NCBI GenBank assembly: GCA_002102555.1 | Contig: MCFL01000013.1 | Location: forward strand, 62,001-126,000 | DNA length: 64,000 nucleotides | Direction of reading: 5' to 3' | Origin: Catenaria anguillulae PL171 | Taxonomy: Eukaryota > Blastocladiomycota > Blastocladiomycetes > Blastocladiales > Catenariaceae | Shown here: positions 23,795-32,710 of the stretch, piece by piece | Layout: the number at the start of each line of letters is the position of its first letter | Numbering within the stretch: the first letter of the stretch is position 1 | The notes under the pieces: model-generated | Database searches by the model: none | The model's input: the letters and a program-made list of their open reading frames with translations, nothing else | Told to the model about the DNA's origin: nothing | Translations under genes and position numbers: made by a program

Positions 23795-25153
23795 TTACCG
23801 CCTCTTGCCACCCTTGGGCGCCGACTTCCTGACCTTCTTGGGCGGGCGAGCCGGCTTGCTGGCACCACTCTTGTGTTTTTTGGTAGGCGGCCGTTGCTGC
23901 TGCGCCTGCTCCTCCAAATCGCTATCCTCGTCGTCATCCGATCCGTTGGCCTCGCCAAACTCTTCTTGATCCGATGCCTCGTCCAAATCCACGTCATCGC
24001 CCATGTCGTCCATGGCATGGTACTCTTCCTCATCGTCAGAGTACATGCCCAACTGGCCGGCGGCGCCCTCGTCATCATCATCCTCCGACTCTGAATCCGA
24101 GCTCAACTCGCTCCTGCCCTCTTGCTTGCGCTTTGCCTTCCTGGCCTCCTTTTCCGCCTTTTTGCGCGCGACATTGGCCTCCTGCTGTGCCCTGCGTGCC
24201 TTGCGCTCCTGGTCGCGCTTGGCAATCCGTGCACGCAACTCTGCGACTTCGCCCTCCGACTTTTGGACATACTTGTGGTACAAGACCTCGCCTGAGCACA
24301 ACCCGTCTTGAATCTTGATGAGCCCCAAATCCATCCTAGGGCCCAGCTCGGTCAACTTGATTGCACGTTGCTCGGACCGCTTGTTGTTGCGGCCAATGTA
24401 ATCCTGGGGCAGCTCGACCTTGTTTTCTGGGTTGGCATCCTCCACGTCCGACTCTGCGGCGTGTGTCTCGCGCGTGATGTAATCGGCAATGTCGGCAAAT
24501 TGGCCCAGGTCGGGCAGGTCCTTTGCCGAGATGATCTTGCGCACGCCCTTTGTCACGTCGGTGGCCTTGACGTCAATGGCATAGTGGCGGAAATCGACAG
24601 AGTCTGTGTCTGGATTGTAGTTGAAGAGGACAACGCGGCGCGTGTGTGCGATTTTCAGGTCCGACACGTTGATGGGCGGGAACATGGAGTGCAGGATGGT
24701 AGACAGCAGCTTGTACTCGTTGCGGTCCGAAGGGAAATTGTTGAGGACGAGCAACGGTGCCGTGGCAAACATGGCGCCAGTCATGGACTTTGGCGTCTTG
24801 AGCGCATGGGCAATGTCGGTGGCGAGCGTAAACGATTTGACGCGAAACCCGACAGTGGGTCCACGTGGGAGACGGCCCAGGCGGAGGTTGAGCGCCGTGT
24901 CGGAGCGGGAAAATACCATGAGATGCGAGACGTGCATGGGCCCCGAGAGTGCGACATAGTCGCGCAGCTTGTTGGTCTTGCGCTCGCGCAGTTTGGCAGC
25001 CGTGTTTGGGCTCATGACCTTGCGCACATCGTGGATGAGGTGGGCAATTGGGCGGCCAACGTCGCCAGACTTGACGACGAACGAGCGCGGCGGGAACTTT
25101 GAGGGATCCTCGGGCTCGGCCACGTGGGTACGGTTCTTGCGGCGGCGTGCCAT
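23795..25153 (-). CDS. SSF1: Brix-domain ribosome biogenesis factor PPAN/Ssf1
   Basis: Nucleolar 60S assembly factor required for 27S pre-rRNA processing (Peter Pan/Ssf1 family, 452 residues, one exon). The N-terminus MARRRKNRTHV leads to the Brix domain: SFVVKSGDVGRPIAHLIHD, VRKVMSPNTAAKLRERK, LKDYVALSGP-like KLRDYVALSGPMHVSHLMVF, PRGPTVGFRVKSFTL, and the ADIADYI to GLIKIQDGLCSGEVLYHKYV end block. The remaining 150 residues are charged coiled coil, then Asp/Glu-rich, then Lys-rich, as in the family. I use the ATG at 25153 because homologues start with a short basic leader; an in-frame ATG at 25219 is less likely. No frameshift. Confidence 0.93.
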   Translation of the reverse strand: MARRRKNRTHVAEPEDPSKFPPRSFVVKSGDVGRPIAHLIHDVRKVMSPNTAAKLRERKTNKLRDYVALSGPMHVSHLMVFSRSDTALNLRLGRLPRGPTVGFRVKSFTLATDIAHALKTPKSMTGAMFATAPLLVLNNFPSDRNEYKLLSTILHSMFPPINVSDLKIAHTRRVVLFNYNPDTDSVDFRHYAIDVKATDVTKGVRKIISAKDLPDLGQFADIADYITRETHAAESDVEDANPENKVELPQDYIGRNNKRSEQRAIKLTELGPRMDLGLIKIQDGLCSGEVLYHKYVQKSEGEVAELRARIAKRDQERKARRAQQEANVARKKAEKEARKAKRKQEGRSELSSDSESEDDDDEGAAGQLGMYSDDEEEYHAMDDMGDDVDLDEASDQEEFGEANGSDDDEDSDLEEQAQQQRPPTKKHKSGASKPARPPKKVRKSAPKGGKRR

Positions 25154-25489
25154 TTTTCGTATTGTTGTGTGTTTCTGTGGATGCTTAAATCGTTGTAGTC
25201 GACTGATGGACAGGATCATGCCGTCATGAGTGACCAGTCAGAAGCTGATGGAGTCACTGGAGTAGATGCGTCACGGACCACGTGACTGTGCGTGAGGCGT
25301 TGACCCAACCGACTCCTCTCTGCCACAACAGGACTTGATTCCAGACTCTTGTCTCTGCCCCCCATATCCATGTCCATGCACCGTGCAAAGTGCCAAAGTG
25401 CCTGAACTGCCCTCTACCTTCCGCTCTGCTCCGGCCCGAGCTCACATCGTCGCCATCAATTCATCAAGCACGATATAAATCAACCAATC
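25154..25489. other. Divergent promoter region (PPAN / TyrRS)
   Basis: 336 bp shared by two translation-related genes, suggesting co-regulation. No motif stands out. Confidence 0.4.
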
Positions 25490-26678
25490 ATGTCGGCCGA
25501 CTCCAACTCGCTGTCTGTTGACCAAAAGGTCGACCTCATCACCCGCAACCTCCAAGAGTCGCTGGGCGTCGATATCATCCGTAACGTCCTCGCCGAGCGT
25601 GACCTTAAGCTCTACTGGGGCACCGCCCCGACGGGCAAGCCGCACATTGGCTACTTTGTGCCAATGGTCAAGCTCGCCGACTTTCTCGCCGCCGGCTGTC
25701 ACGTCACGGTGCTCTTTGCCAACTTGCACGCCTTCCTCGACAACATGAAGGCTCCCTGGGAACAGCTGCAGGCCCGCACAAAGTACTACGAGCACCTCAT
25801 CAAGGCCGTGCTCACGTCGGTGGGCGTGCCCATCGACAAGCTCCGGTTTGTGGTCGGTACCGACTACCAGTTGACGGAAAAGTACAACTTGGACGCTTAC
25901 AAGCTTGCTGCCATGCTCACGGTCCACGACGCCATCAAGGCCGGTGCCGAGTGGTCAAGCAGACCGACAATCCTTTGCTCTCTGGCCTCATCTACCCGGG
26001 TCTCCAAGCGCTCGACGAAGAGTACCTGGATGTGGATGCCCAATTTGGTGGTGTCGATCAGCGCAAGATCTTCATTTTGGCCGAAAAGTACTTGCCCAAG
26101 CTCGGGTACAAGAAGCGCGCGCACTTGATGAACGCCATGGTGCCCGGATTGGCTGGATCCAAAATGTCGTCGTCCGAGCCCGACTCCAAGGTCGACTTGT
26201 TGGATGCACCAAAGGACGTGGAGCGCAAGATCAAGCGCGCATTTTGCGAGGAGGGCAATGTCGACGACAATGGGTCCTTTCGTTTGTCAAGGCGGTGCTG
26301 TTCCCGCTCGGGTACCTCAAGCATGGCGGTGCCGACAAGTTTGCATTCACGATTGAGCGGCCCGAAAAGTTTGGCGGCAACTCCGAGTATGCGACCCCCG
26401 AGGCGCTCGAGGAGGCATTCAAGAACAAGGAGGTGCATCCGGGCGATTTGAAAAAGGCCGTGGCAAAGGCCTTGAATGACGTGCTCGAGCCCATTCGCCA
26501 GGCGTTTGACAATGACGAGATGCGTGCCTTGACCGAGCAGGCGTACCCGACGGGCAAGGCCGCAGCAAAGCCCAAGAAGGAAAAGAAGAAGCACAACAAG
26601 CGGCCAGAGTCTGCAGATGTGGATGGTGGCAGCAAGGGATCAGAGGATGCGCCAAAGACGGAGGAGAATGCCGCCTAG
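25490..26678 (+). CDS. TYS1: Cytosolic tyrosyl-tRNA synthetase
   Basis: Class I aminoacyl-tRNA synthetase charging tRNA-Tyr, of the archaeal/eukaryotic cytosolic type. Visible are the HIGH-type signature in [63 protein letters not shown], and the KMSKS-type loop [17 protein letters not shown], then [16 protein letters not shown] and [13 protein letters not shown]. The C-terminus is Lys-rich. Reading frame changes at 25949-25954 (GAG|TGG where GAG GTG GTC is expected) and at 26272-26274 (GGG). Each is mended by one G. As this enzyme is essential, the breaks are best read as sequence errors; if real, another copy must exist. Confidence 0.9.
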
Positions 26679-27065
26679 GTTATTTGTCGTCCACTTTCGT
26701 TGTTATTCGGGGTTTAATGTATCGCACATCATCGATCTCCCAGGTGTATTTCTGCCGCACACACTTCACGGCACAGTCGCTCGTAATGCATCTTCCTGCG
26801 CGTGAGAAGCAACACGACTCTCAGCAGCCTTATCGCGCCGTCTTGCATCCATATTCCAGAGATCGATCGCGTGCGTATACGACCGAGCGTGCAATGGATA
26901 ACGATGGGTAATGCAGAAGGCACAGCTCGGGCGAATAGGAAGACCAAGCAAGAGTTTCCGGAAAGATAGGGTAGCCAAAGTGCTCATTCCCGATTCACCT
27001 TCACAACAACCAAAACGCATGGACGCCAAGGACCGACTCTAAGCATCAATATGGCCACGACCGGC
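26679..27065. other. Convergent 3' intergenic region
   Basis: 387 bp after the TyrRS stop. No supported gene or structure. Confidence 0.4.
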
Positions 27066-27583
27066 TCAATCCTCATCACCTCTGAATGACTGCGCAATCG
27101 CAAATCCGGCCTCGTCCAAACACTCGTCTTCCCACGCATCCAAATCCAGAGCGAGCTCATCGCCAACCGAATAATCGTCGGTCTCATCCGCAAAGAAGCC
27201 ATCCTCCTCGAAATTCCCAGCCTCGCCAGCCCACGAATCGGCAAGCGCATACTTGACATCCTCGACCGCAACTTGGCCCACATTGCTCACGAGCTGTCCA
27301 AACTGTGGGATCAGCAGGACCGAGGGGTTCGGCGCAGCTGCAGATTTGAACGTGTCGGCGCACCCGTCGTATGCGGGTTGAGAAGTCAATGGTACAATGG
27401 GAATGTTCGGGCGCGCGGCGGTGCCTGTACGGACTGTGGCTGCGATATTTCCATGTTGAACTTGACGGGACCTTGGAACGTGTTGAGCGAGATCAGAAGC
27501 GCGAAGTATGGTATGAGTGTTCTGAGGCTTTGGAAGCCAATCGTTTGAAGTATAAACATCATCGGTCTTGCTGCCCCTCTCAT
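27066..27583 (-). CDS. Small hypothetical protein with one possible membrane helix
   Basis: Not recognised. From an ATG at 27583 one frame gives MRGAARPMMFILQTIGFQSL and a hydrophobic stretch (TLIPYFALLISLNTF). It stops near 27386, but coding-like sequence continues in the next frame (IPIVPLTSQPAYDGCADTF, VGQVAVEDVKYALADSW) into an acidic C-terminus ending at 27066. The change lies near the GC-rich stretch at about 27410 and may be another missing base. The type of protein is unknown; it could also be two unrelated open frames. Confidence 0.3.
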
Positions 27584-27854
27584 TCACGAGACCTTGGACT
27601 GACTGCGCATGTCAGCAGCCAGCGCTGGGCACAACCTTAACAGCAACAAATCATGCATTCATAAACAAACGAATGCCTACTGCCTGTGCTGTGGTGGTGA
27701 GCGAAATGACAATCCATGATGACGAAAACACATGTAGGTAAACAAGAACAACAAGGACTAAGGAGGGCAATGTGAATAGTGGGTAATGAAAAAACAAAAC
27801 AACAGAAAAAACGACACTGGCACCAGGCCACCGTGAAAACACTTGATCACCTCC

Positions 27855-30800
27855 TCATTTGCGCTTTCCTGCTTTTCCCTTGGCCTTGCGCCTAGCGCGT
27901 CGGGCCCGCCTCTCCTCCTCATCGCTCGACTCGCTCTCCTCTTCCACATCCTCCTCCTCACTCGCACTGCGCTCCTCCGCGGACACACTCTCGTCCTCAT
28001 CTTCGGATGATGAACTCACCTCCCTCCTCGCCTTCTTCCCCTTCTTGCTCTTGGCAGCGCCCCCCTTTTTGCGCGGCTTGCGGCCCATTGGCGACGCGGG
28101 CGGCGGCATGGCCGCCATCTGCTGATGCATTGCCGCCATTTGCTGCTGCTGCTGCATCATCATGGCCGCCATCATGGGCGACATCATGCCCATGTTGGCA
28201 TACATTTGCTGCTGCATGTGCTGCATTTGCATGGCGTATGCGGCCGCGTGCGCTGGGTGCACGCCCGGCGGAAGCGCGCCAGGCGTGCCCGGTGGCGGCG
28301 GTGCACCGTACATGCCGGGTTGCGGTGGTGGTGCCGTCGGCGGGCCGCCAGGCGTTCCAGGCATGCCTGGTGCACCATAGAATGGCGATGGCATGGGAGG
28401 AGGCATGGCCGGGGCGGCAGCGGCGTTAAGGGCGCGTTGCTGTTTCTTGGACGGTTTGGCAACAACGGCTTGCTTCTTTGCACTTGATTTGGCGGCCGTC
28501 GGTTGGCGCTTGCCAGCAGTCCGGCGGCGAGGCGTGCTGGGCTCGGAATCGTCCGAATCTGACTGGCTGCTGTCGTCGTTGGACGCAGCGACCGCACGGG
28601 ATGCCGGTTTGGCGGCGGGAGCAGCGGCAGCGGCAGCGGCAGCAGATGCCTTGCCCTTGCGCACAGCAGGTGCGGGTGGCTCGTCTTCTTCCGACTCGGA
28701 CTCGGACTCGGACTCGGATGCGGAAGCGCTTGTACCTGACTCAGACCCAGACTCATCCTCGCTGCCTGTCCCAGACTCGCTTCCAGACTCGCCCTCCTCG
28801 CTCGAATCCGTCGACGACAGCGCACCAGCGGCAGCGGGCGGCTGGGGCGGCGCCATGGGCTGCATGCCCATCATGCCCGCCGGTGGCGGCGCACCATAAT
28901 AACTGCCTCTTGCGCCGGGCGGCGCACCATACAAGCCTGCCGCGGCCACCTGCTGTTGCTGCTGTTGTTGCTGCTGCAACGCGGCGGCCCGCTGTTGCTG
29001 TGCCTGCAGAGCCTGCTGCTGTTGCTGCTGCCACATCATCTGCTGCTGTTGCTGCGCCTGCTGCTGGTGCAACGCCAACCGCTGCTGCTCGCGCTTGACC
29101 TGCATCATCTCCTCCATGCGCTGCCTCTCCTCGGCCAACTCCTTAGCCATCTGCCTCTGCTCGAGCGCCATCAACCGCTCGCGATCGCGCTCGAAATCCA
29201 TGGCCACAGCTTTGCCCGTGCCCGCGCCGCGCTCCACCAGCTCGGCCACGCCCGAGCTCGAATACCCGCCGCCGCCGTACATGTGCTTTTGCTGCGCGCG
29301 CGTCTGCTCGCGTTGGCTCACCACGCTCAATAAGCCCGATGCTTCACGGTCGCGGTCGCGCGGGCTCGCCATTTGCAGCAAGGGCCCGCGTGGGCGCGAC
29401 AGCACCGCGTACTGTTCTTGCTGGCGGACGGCGGCTTCCATTTGTTGTTGCTGCTGGAACGTTTGCAGCTGCGCGTAGTATTGTTGGCGCTTTTGCACTT
29501 CTTGGTGCTGCGCGAGCAGCGAGGGTTTCGGGCGCGACAGCAAGCCGCCAAATTGCACAAAGGCAGGCACCAGCGGTTCGGCCGTGTCGACGCGGTTGGT
29601 GGCCGCGGCGTTTGGGTTGGATAGCAGCGAGTTGGGCGCAAACGACGAGGCCGTGGTTGCAGACATGGGCGTTGCTGAGGCGGCAGACGCGCCAAGGGGC
29701 AGGTTGGATTGCGATGAGTTGTCCGAGCCCGTGCCACCGAGTCCGGCCATAAAGTCGATCGAGTACGGGTCGAGGGCAGGGCCAGCGCCAGGCATGGACG
29801 ATGGGTCGAATTGCGGCGGGTACGGGGCAGAAGCCGTGGCGCGAGCAGTCGCTGGCAAGATTTGGTTGTCGTCGTCATCTGCATCGGATGCCGAGCCGCT
29901 GTCGTCCGAGGTGCTCTCGTCGCTGCCCGTGGATGACGAGTCCGAGTCGGACGAGTCGTCGTCCGTGCCGCTACCACTTGTCGTGGACGCGTCAGAGTCT
30001 TCGGTATCGGAAACGGTGCCCGAGTCCGAGTTGTCACTGGATTTGGGCTTGGCAGGCAATGGCTTGGCACTTGTCGAGGTGGCGGGCGATGCAGACTTTG
30101 GTGTTGGAGAGGGTGCTGGTTTCGCAGCGGCGGCACGAGCCGACGACGACGGCGGCGTCTTATCCTTTTCGTCATCATCACTCGCGCTCGACGAAGACGA
30201 TGAATCCGTTGACTCGTCTTCGTCCTCGGACCCACTTTCAGACCCAGAAGATCGTGGTTGCAGCGGCTTGCTGGTCGTCGCGGAACGTGCTGCAGCAGGC
30301 GTCACCGACATGCGCGCCAAGTCCTTTGCCAGCCCATTTGCACCGCCAGAGGTCGCGGCGGGCGCAGGCGACTGTTGGCGCTTGCCACCAACAAGCAAGG
30401 AGCTTCTCTGGGCCAAGACGCCGTCCGATGCCGATCCGGCATCACTGCCCTCAGCATCACTTGACGACTCGTCATCCTCGTTGCTGCTACTCGACTCGTC
30501 GTCGGAATCGTCCGAATCGGTGCCCGTATCCGACGGCAACTGCGGTGCGCGGCCCGTCACAACCATGGACCCGGGCCGAATGGTGGCTTCAGGTCGACCC
30601 ATGCCTGCACCACGCGCGGCCGGCGGGGTGCGTTGTCGCGGCGTGACGCCTGATCCCTCAGGCAATACGGTGACTGGTGGAGCGCCTGCAGGGGCACTGG
30701 ATGCCGACTCTGTGGCCAAGGTTTTTTCGAGCCAGGCCTTTGTGGCGACATGATCGAGGTCAACGGGCACACGCGACAACATGGTGGCTGGATCCAAGTA

Positions 30801-32180
30801 GAGCGTGCCTGCAGCAACTCGATCTGGGCGCGGCGGCGTGATTTGTAGCGGCGTGGTTTCGGCCACGGTGCCTGGCTTGCGTGCGGCTGGCACATTGTAC
30901 AAGTGAAAACGCGTGACAATGGCTACGAGCAAGTTGGCCATGGCCGCGGGTGACTCGGTCATGACGAGCACAAACCCGGGCGATGCCACGGGAGACGACG
31001 GGTGTGGGTCCTTGATGACGAGTGTGCCTTCGAGTTTGCACAGCATCGACAGGTCAATCAAGTGAGGGCGTTCCGGGTACACGGCGTACGCTTGAAAGAC
31101 ATTGCCGAGCGAAAGCGCTGGTTTCTTGAGGTTGGATTTCTTGGACGGGTAAAAGTGGACAAGGCTCGCAGCTGCACTCGAAGCGGCAGACGACGCTGAG
31201 GCGTGATGGTGAAGGCTCGAGTTGGATGAAGACGAGGTGAGTGCAAGTGATTTGCGCTTGAGCAAACTCGTGACGCTGTTTGACGACGAGGACGAAGTCA
31301 TGCCCGGTTCGGGTGTCACAACACACCACAAGCGAGTCCACTCGGTTGATCCAGGGTACCGCACTTGGACGTAGCCGTGAAAGTCGGGAGCCGCCGACAC
31401 GGGCAGTGAGGCCAGAGCCGGGCGGCGGAGCAAGGCGGCCGTGTAGCATTCGTGAAGTTTGGAGAATTCAAAGCACGCGAGGCGCACGGACGCGACGAGA
31501 GCGGCTTGGTCGAGTGCGCTGGCAGTTTGCAGCAGGATCAGGTTGCACCCGGCTGTGTTGAGCTGGACAAGGTGGGCGTCGTTTGCTGACAATGACGAAG
31601 ATGAAGACGCAGTCGATACGCGCACGTCGGCATCCGTGATGTTGAGGAAGTTGGGCATGGCACATGTCTTGACGTGAGCAATCCATTGAGCGCCGACCTC
31701 CGCCAAGTTGGTGGATGCACGCGGGAGCACGGTGCAAGGCCAAAAGAGAATGGAGGGCCCGACGGCCTCAATGTACCAAAGGGACCAGTCGGGCGTGTCG
31801 CGCGGGGTGGGTGCGGGGCGGCCGTCGGGCAGCTGGCGGTTTGACTTGCGGACGAGGGCGGCAAGGTAGGGCTTGGCGCTGAACGTAGCAAAGTAGTTGG
31901 CAATGGGCTGGACATCGGGCGGGGTGTCGTTGGGGATGGCGGGCACGGGGAGGGCCGGGGGCTGCGGAAGGCGGGCAGGCAAGGGCAGGGTGGCGAGGTC
32001 GTTGGGGTCGGACGTGAAGAGGAGCGGGTCGAGCTGGGGCAGGGCGGGTGCCAGGGCGGGTGCCAGGGCGGTGGCGGCAGAGGGCGGCGGTGGCACCGGC
32101 AGCGGCAGGGGCAGCGGCGGTTGTTGTGGTTGTTGTTGTTGGTGATCTGACATGTTGTTGCTAGCGGTTGTGGGTTCCAT
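27855..32180 (-). CDS. Caf120/Skg3-like PH-domain scaffold with long disordered tail
   Basis: A single-exon 1441-residue protein. Residues about 80-250 form a conserved fungal region (SLWYIEAVGPSILFWPCTVL; RLACFEFSKLHECYTAALL) and residues about 265-430 a PH domain (FHGYVQVRYPGSTEWTRLWC; VHFYPSKKSNLKK; NVFQAYAVYPERPHLIDLSM). This pairing is that of yeast Caf120/Skg3, linked to CCR4-NOT and polarised growth. The rest is disordered: Ser/Asp/Glu tracts that may be phosphorylated, a Gln-rich coiled-coil region (about 28940-29180), Pro/Gly/Met-rich segments and a basic end (KGKAGKRK). Start at 32180; an in-frame ATG at 32153 (MSDHQQQQ) is an equal alternative. No intron or frame break over 4.3 kb. 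Confidence 0.78.
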   Translation of the reverse strand: MEPTTASNNMSDHQQQQPQQPPLPLPLPVPPPPSAATALAPALAPALPQLDPLLFTSDPNDLATLPLPARLPQPPALPVPAIPNDTPPDVQPIANYFATFSAKPYLAALVRKSNRQLPDGRPAPTPRDTPDWSLWYIEAVGPSILFWPCTVLPRASTNLAEVGAQWIAHVKTCAMPNFLNITDADVRVSTASSSSSLSANDAHLVQLNTAGCNLILLQTASALDQAALVASVRLACFEFSKLHECYTAALLRRPALASLPVSAAPDFHGYVQVRYPGSTEWTRLWCVVTPEPGMTSSSSSNSVTSLLKRKSLALTSSSSNSSLHHHASASSAASSAAASLVHFYPSKKSNLKKPALSLGNVFQAYAVYPERPHLIDLSMLCKLEGTLVIKDPHPSSPVASPGFVLVMTESPAAMANLLVAIVTRFHLYNVPAARKPGTVAETTPLQITPPRPDRVAAGTLYLDPATMLSRVPVDLDHVATKAWLEKTLATESASSAPAGAPPVTVLPEGSGVTPRQRTPPAARGAGMGRPEATIRPGSMVVTGRAPQLPSDTGTDSDDSDDESSSSNEDDESSSDAEGSDAGSASDGVLAQRSSLLVGGKRQQSPAPAATSGGANGLAKDLARMSVTPAAARSATTSKPLQPRSSGSESGSEDEDESTDSSSSSSASDDDEKDKTPPSSSARAAAAKPAPSPTPKSASPATSTSAKPLPAKPKSSDNSDSGTVSDTEDSDASTTSGSGTDDDSSDSDSSSTGSDESTSDDSGSASDADDDDNQILPATARATASAPYPPQFDPSSMPGAGPALDPYSIDFMAGLGGTGSDNSSQSNLPLGASAASATPMSATTASSFAPNSLLSNPNAAATNRVDTAEPLVPAFVQFGGLLSRPKPSLLAQHQEVQKRQQYYAQLQTFQQQQQMEAAVRQQEQYAVLSRPRGPLLQMASPRDRDREASGLLSVVSQREQTRAQQKHMYGGGGYSSSGVAELVERGAGTGKAVAMDFERDRERLMALEQRQMAKELAEERQRMEEMMQVKREQQRLALHQQQAQQQQQMMWQQQQQQALQAQQQRAAALQQQQQQQQQVAAAGLYGAPPGARGSYYGAPPPAGMMGMQPMAPPQPPAAAGALSSTDSSEEGESGSESGTGSEDESGSESGTSASASESESESESEEDEPPAPAVRKGKASAAAAAAAAPAAKPASRAVAASNDDSSQSDSDDSEPSTPRRRTAGKRQPTAAKSSAKKQAVVAKPSKKQQRALNAAAAPAMPPPMPSPFYGAPGMPGTPGGPPTAPPPQPGMYGAPPPPGTPGALPPGVHPAHAAAYAMQMQHMQQQMYANMGMMSPMMAAMMMQQQQQMAAMHQQMAAMPPPASPMGRKPRKKGGAAKSKKGKKARREVSSSSEDEDESVSAEERSASEEEDVEEESESSDEEERRARRARRKAKGKAGKRK
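28940..29180 (-). repeat. CAG/CTG-rich low-complexity tract encoding poly-Gln
   Basis: Interrupted CAG/CAA codons encode runs of up to nine glutamines (QQQQQQQQQ) alternating with Ala/Leu/Met in the Caf120-like gene. Such tracts vary in length between strains. Confidence 0.7.
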
Positions 32181-32710
32181 CTTGCAATTGCCTGATGACT
32201 GCGGACGGATGACAGCATATCATATAATGATTATACCCCAAGAACCATACCACGCATGGGTGCAGAACTCCGGCCTCAGGCCTCAGGGCAACGACACGTA
32301 TACGTACGGCCAAATTGAAATGGATGGCGTTGAGCTCGAGCAATGGCATGGTGAGCGTTGAGAGGCGCCATCAAGCACGTATTTTTAGATCACTCGCCTG
32401 ATCATGATCACTCTCCGTCCTTCCTCCGTCCTGATCACTCCTGATCACTCTGCGCAATTCGTTCCCACGTCAACCGCTCACGTGCCTGTGGAGCTTGCGC
32501 AGTGCTTTGGCTTTGGCTTTGGCTTTTTGGCTTTGTTGATTGACGGTCCACGTCTCGACTTGACACACCGTGACCCTCTTGCGTCGTCGTCGTCGTGTCA
32601 GTCAGTCACTCAACCAAACCAGAACCTCGACTCTGACTCTGGAGGCCACTTGTCACACACACACATCACTCACTCACTCCCCTCGCTACCTCACACACCA
32701 CACCACCACC
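32181..32710. other. Divergent promoter region (Caf120-like / SR factor)
   Basis: 530 bp containing four GATCACTC boxes and a CA/TCACTC-rich leader just before the SR-factor ATG. No gene is seen. Confidence 0.45.
32388..32450. promoter_or_regulatory. Cluster of four GATCACTC boxes
   Basis: Identical GATCACTC boxes at 32388-32395, 32406-32413, 32433-32440 and 32443-32450, plus an overlapping TGATCA palindrome at 32399-32404. Four direct copies in 63 bp of a divergent promoter suggest a transcription-factor array; the factor is unknown. Confidence 0.4.

Noticed and set aside
24308-25102. 264-codon open frame on the plus strand
   Set aside because: It is antisense to the Brix domain of PPAN/Ssf1 and reflects its codon bias.
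25940-26290. Programmed ribosomal frameshifting in TyrRS
   Set aside because: No slippery heptamer or downstream structure is apparent, the family does not use it, and similar breaks occur in many unrelated genes here.
29584-30753. 389-codon open frame on the plus strand
   Set aside because: It is antisense to the Caf120-like gene, and its Ser/Asp/Ala composition mirrors the repetitive codons of that gene. No independent domain.
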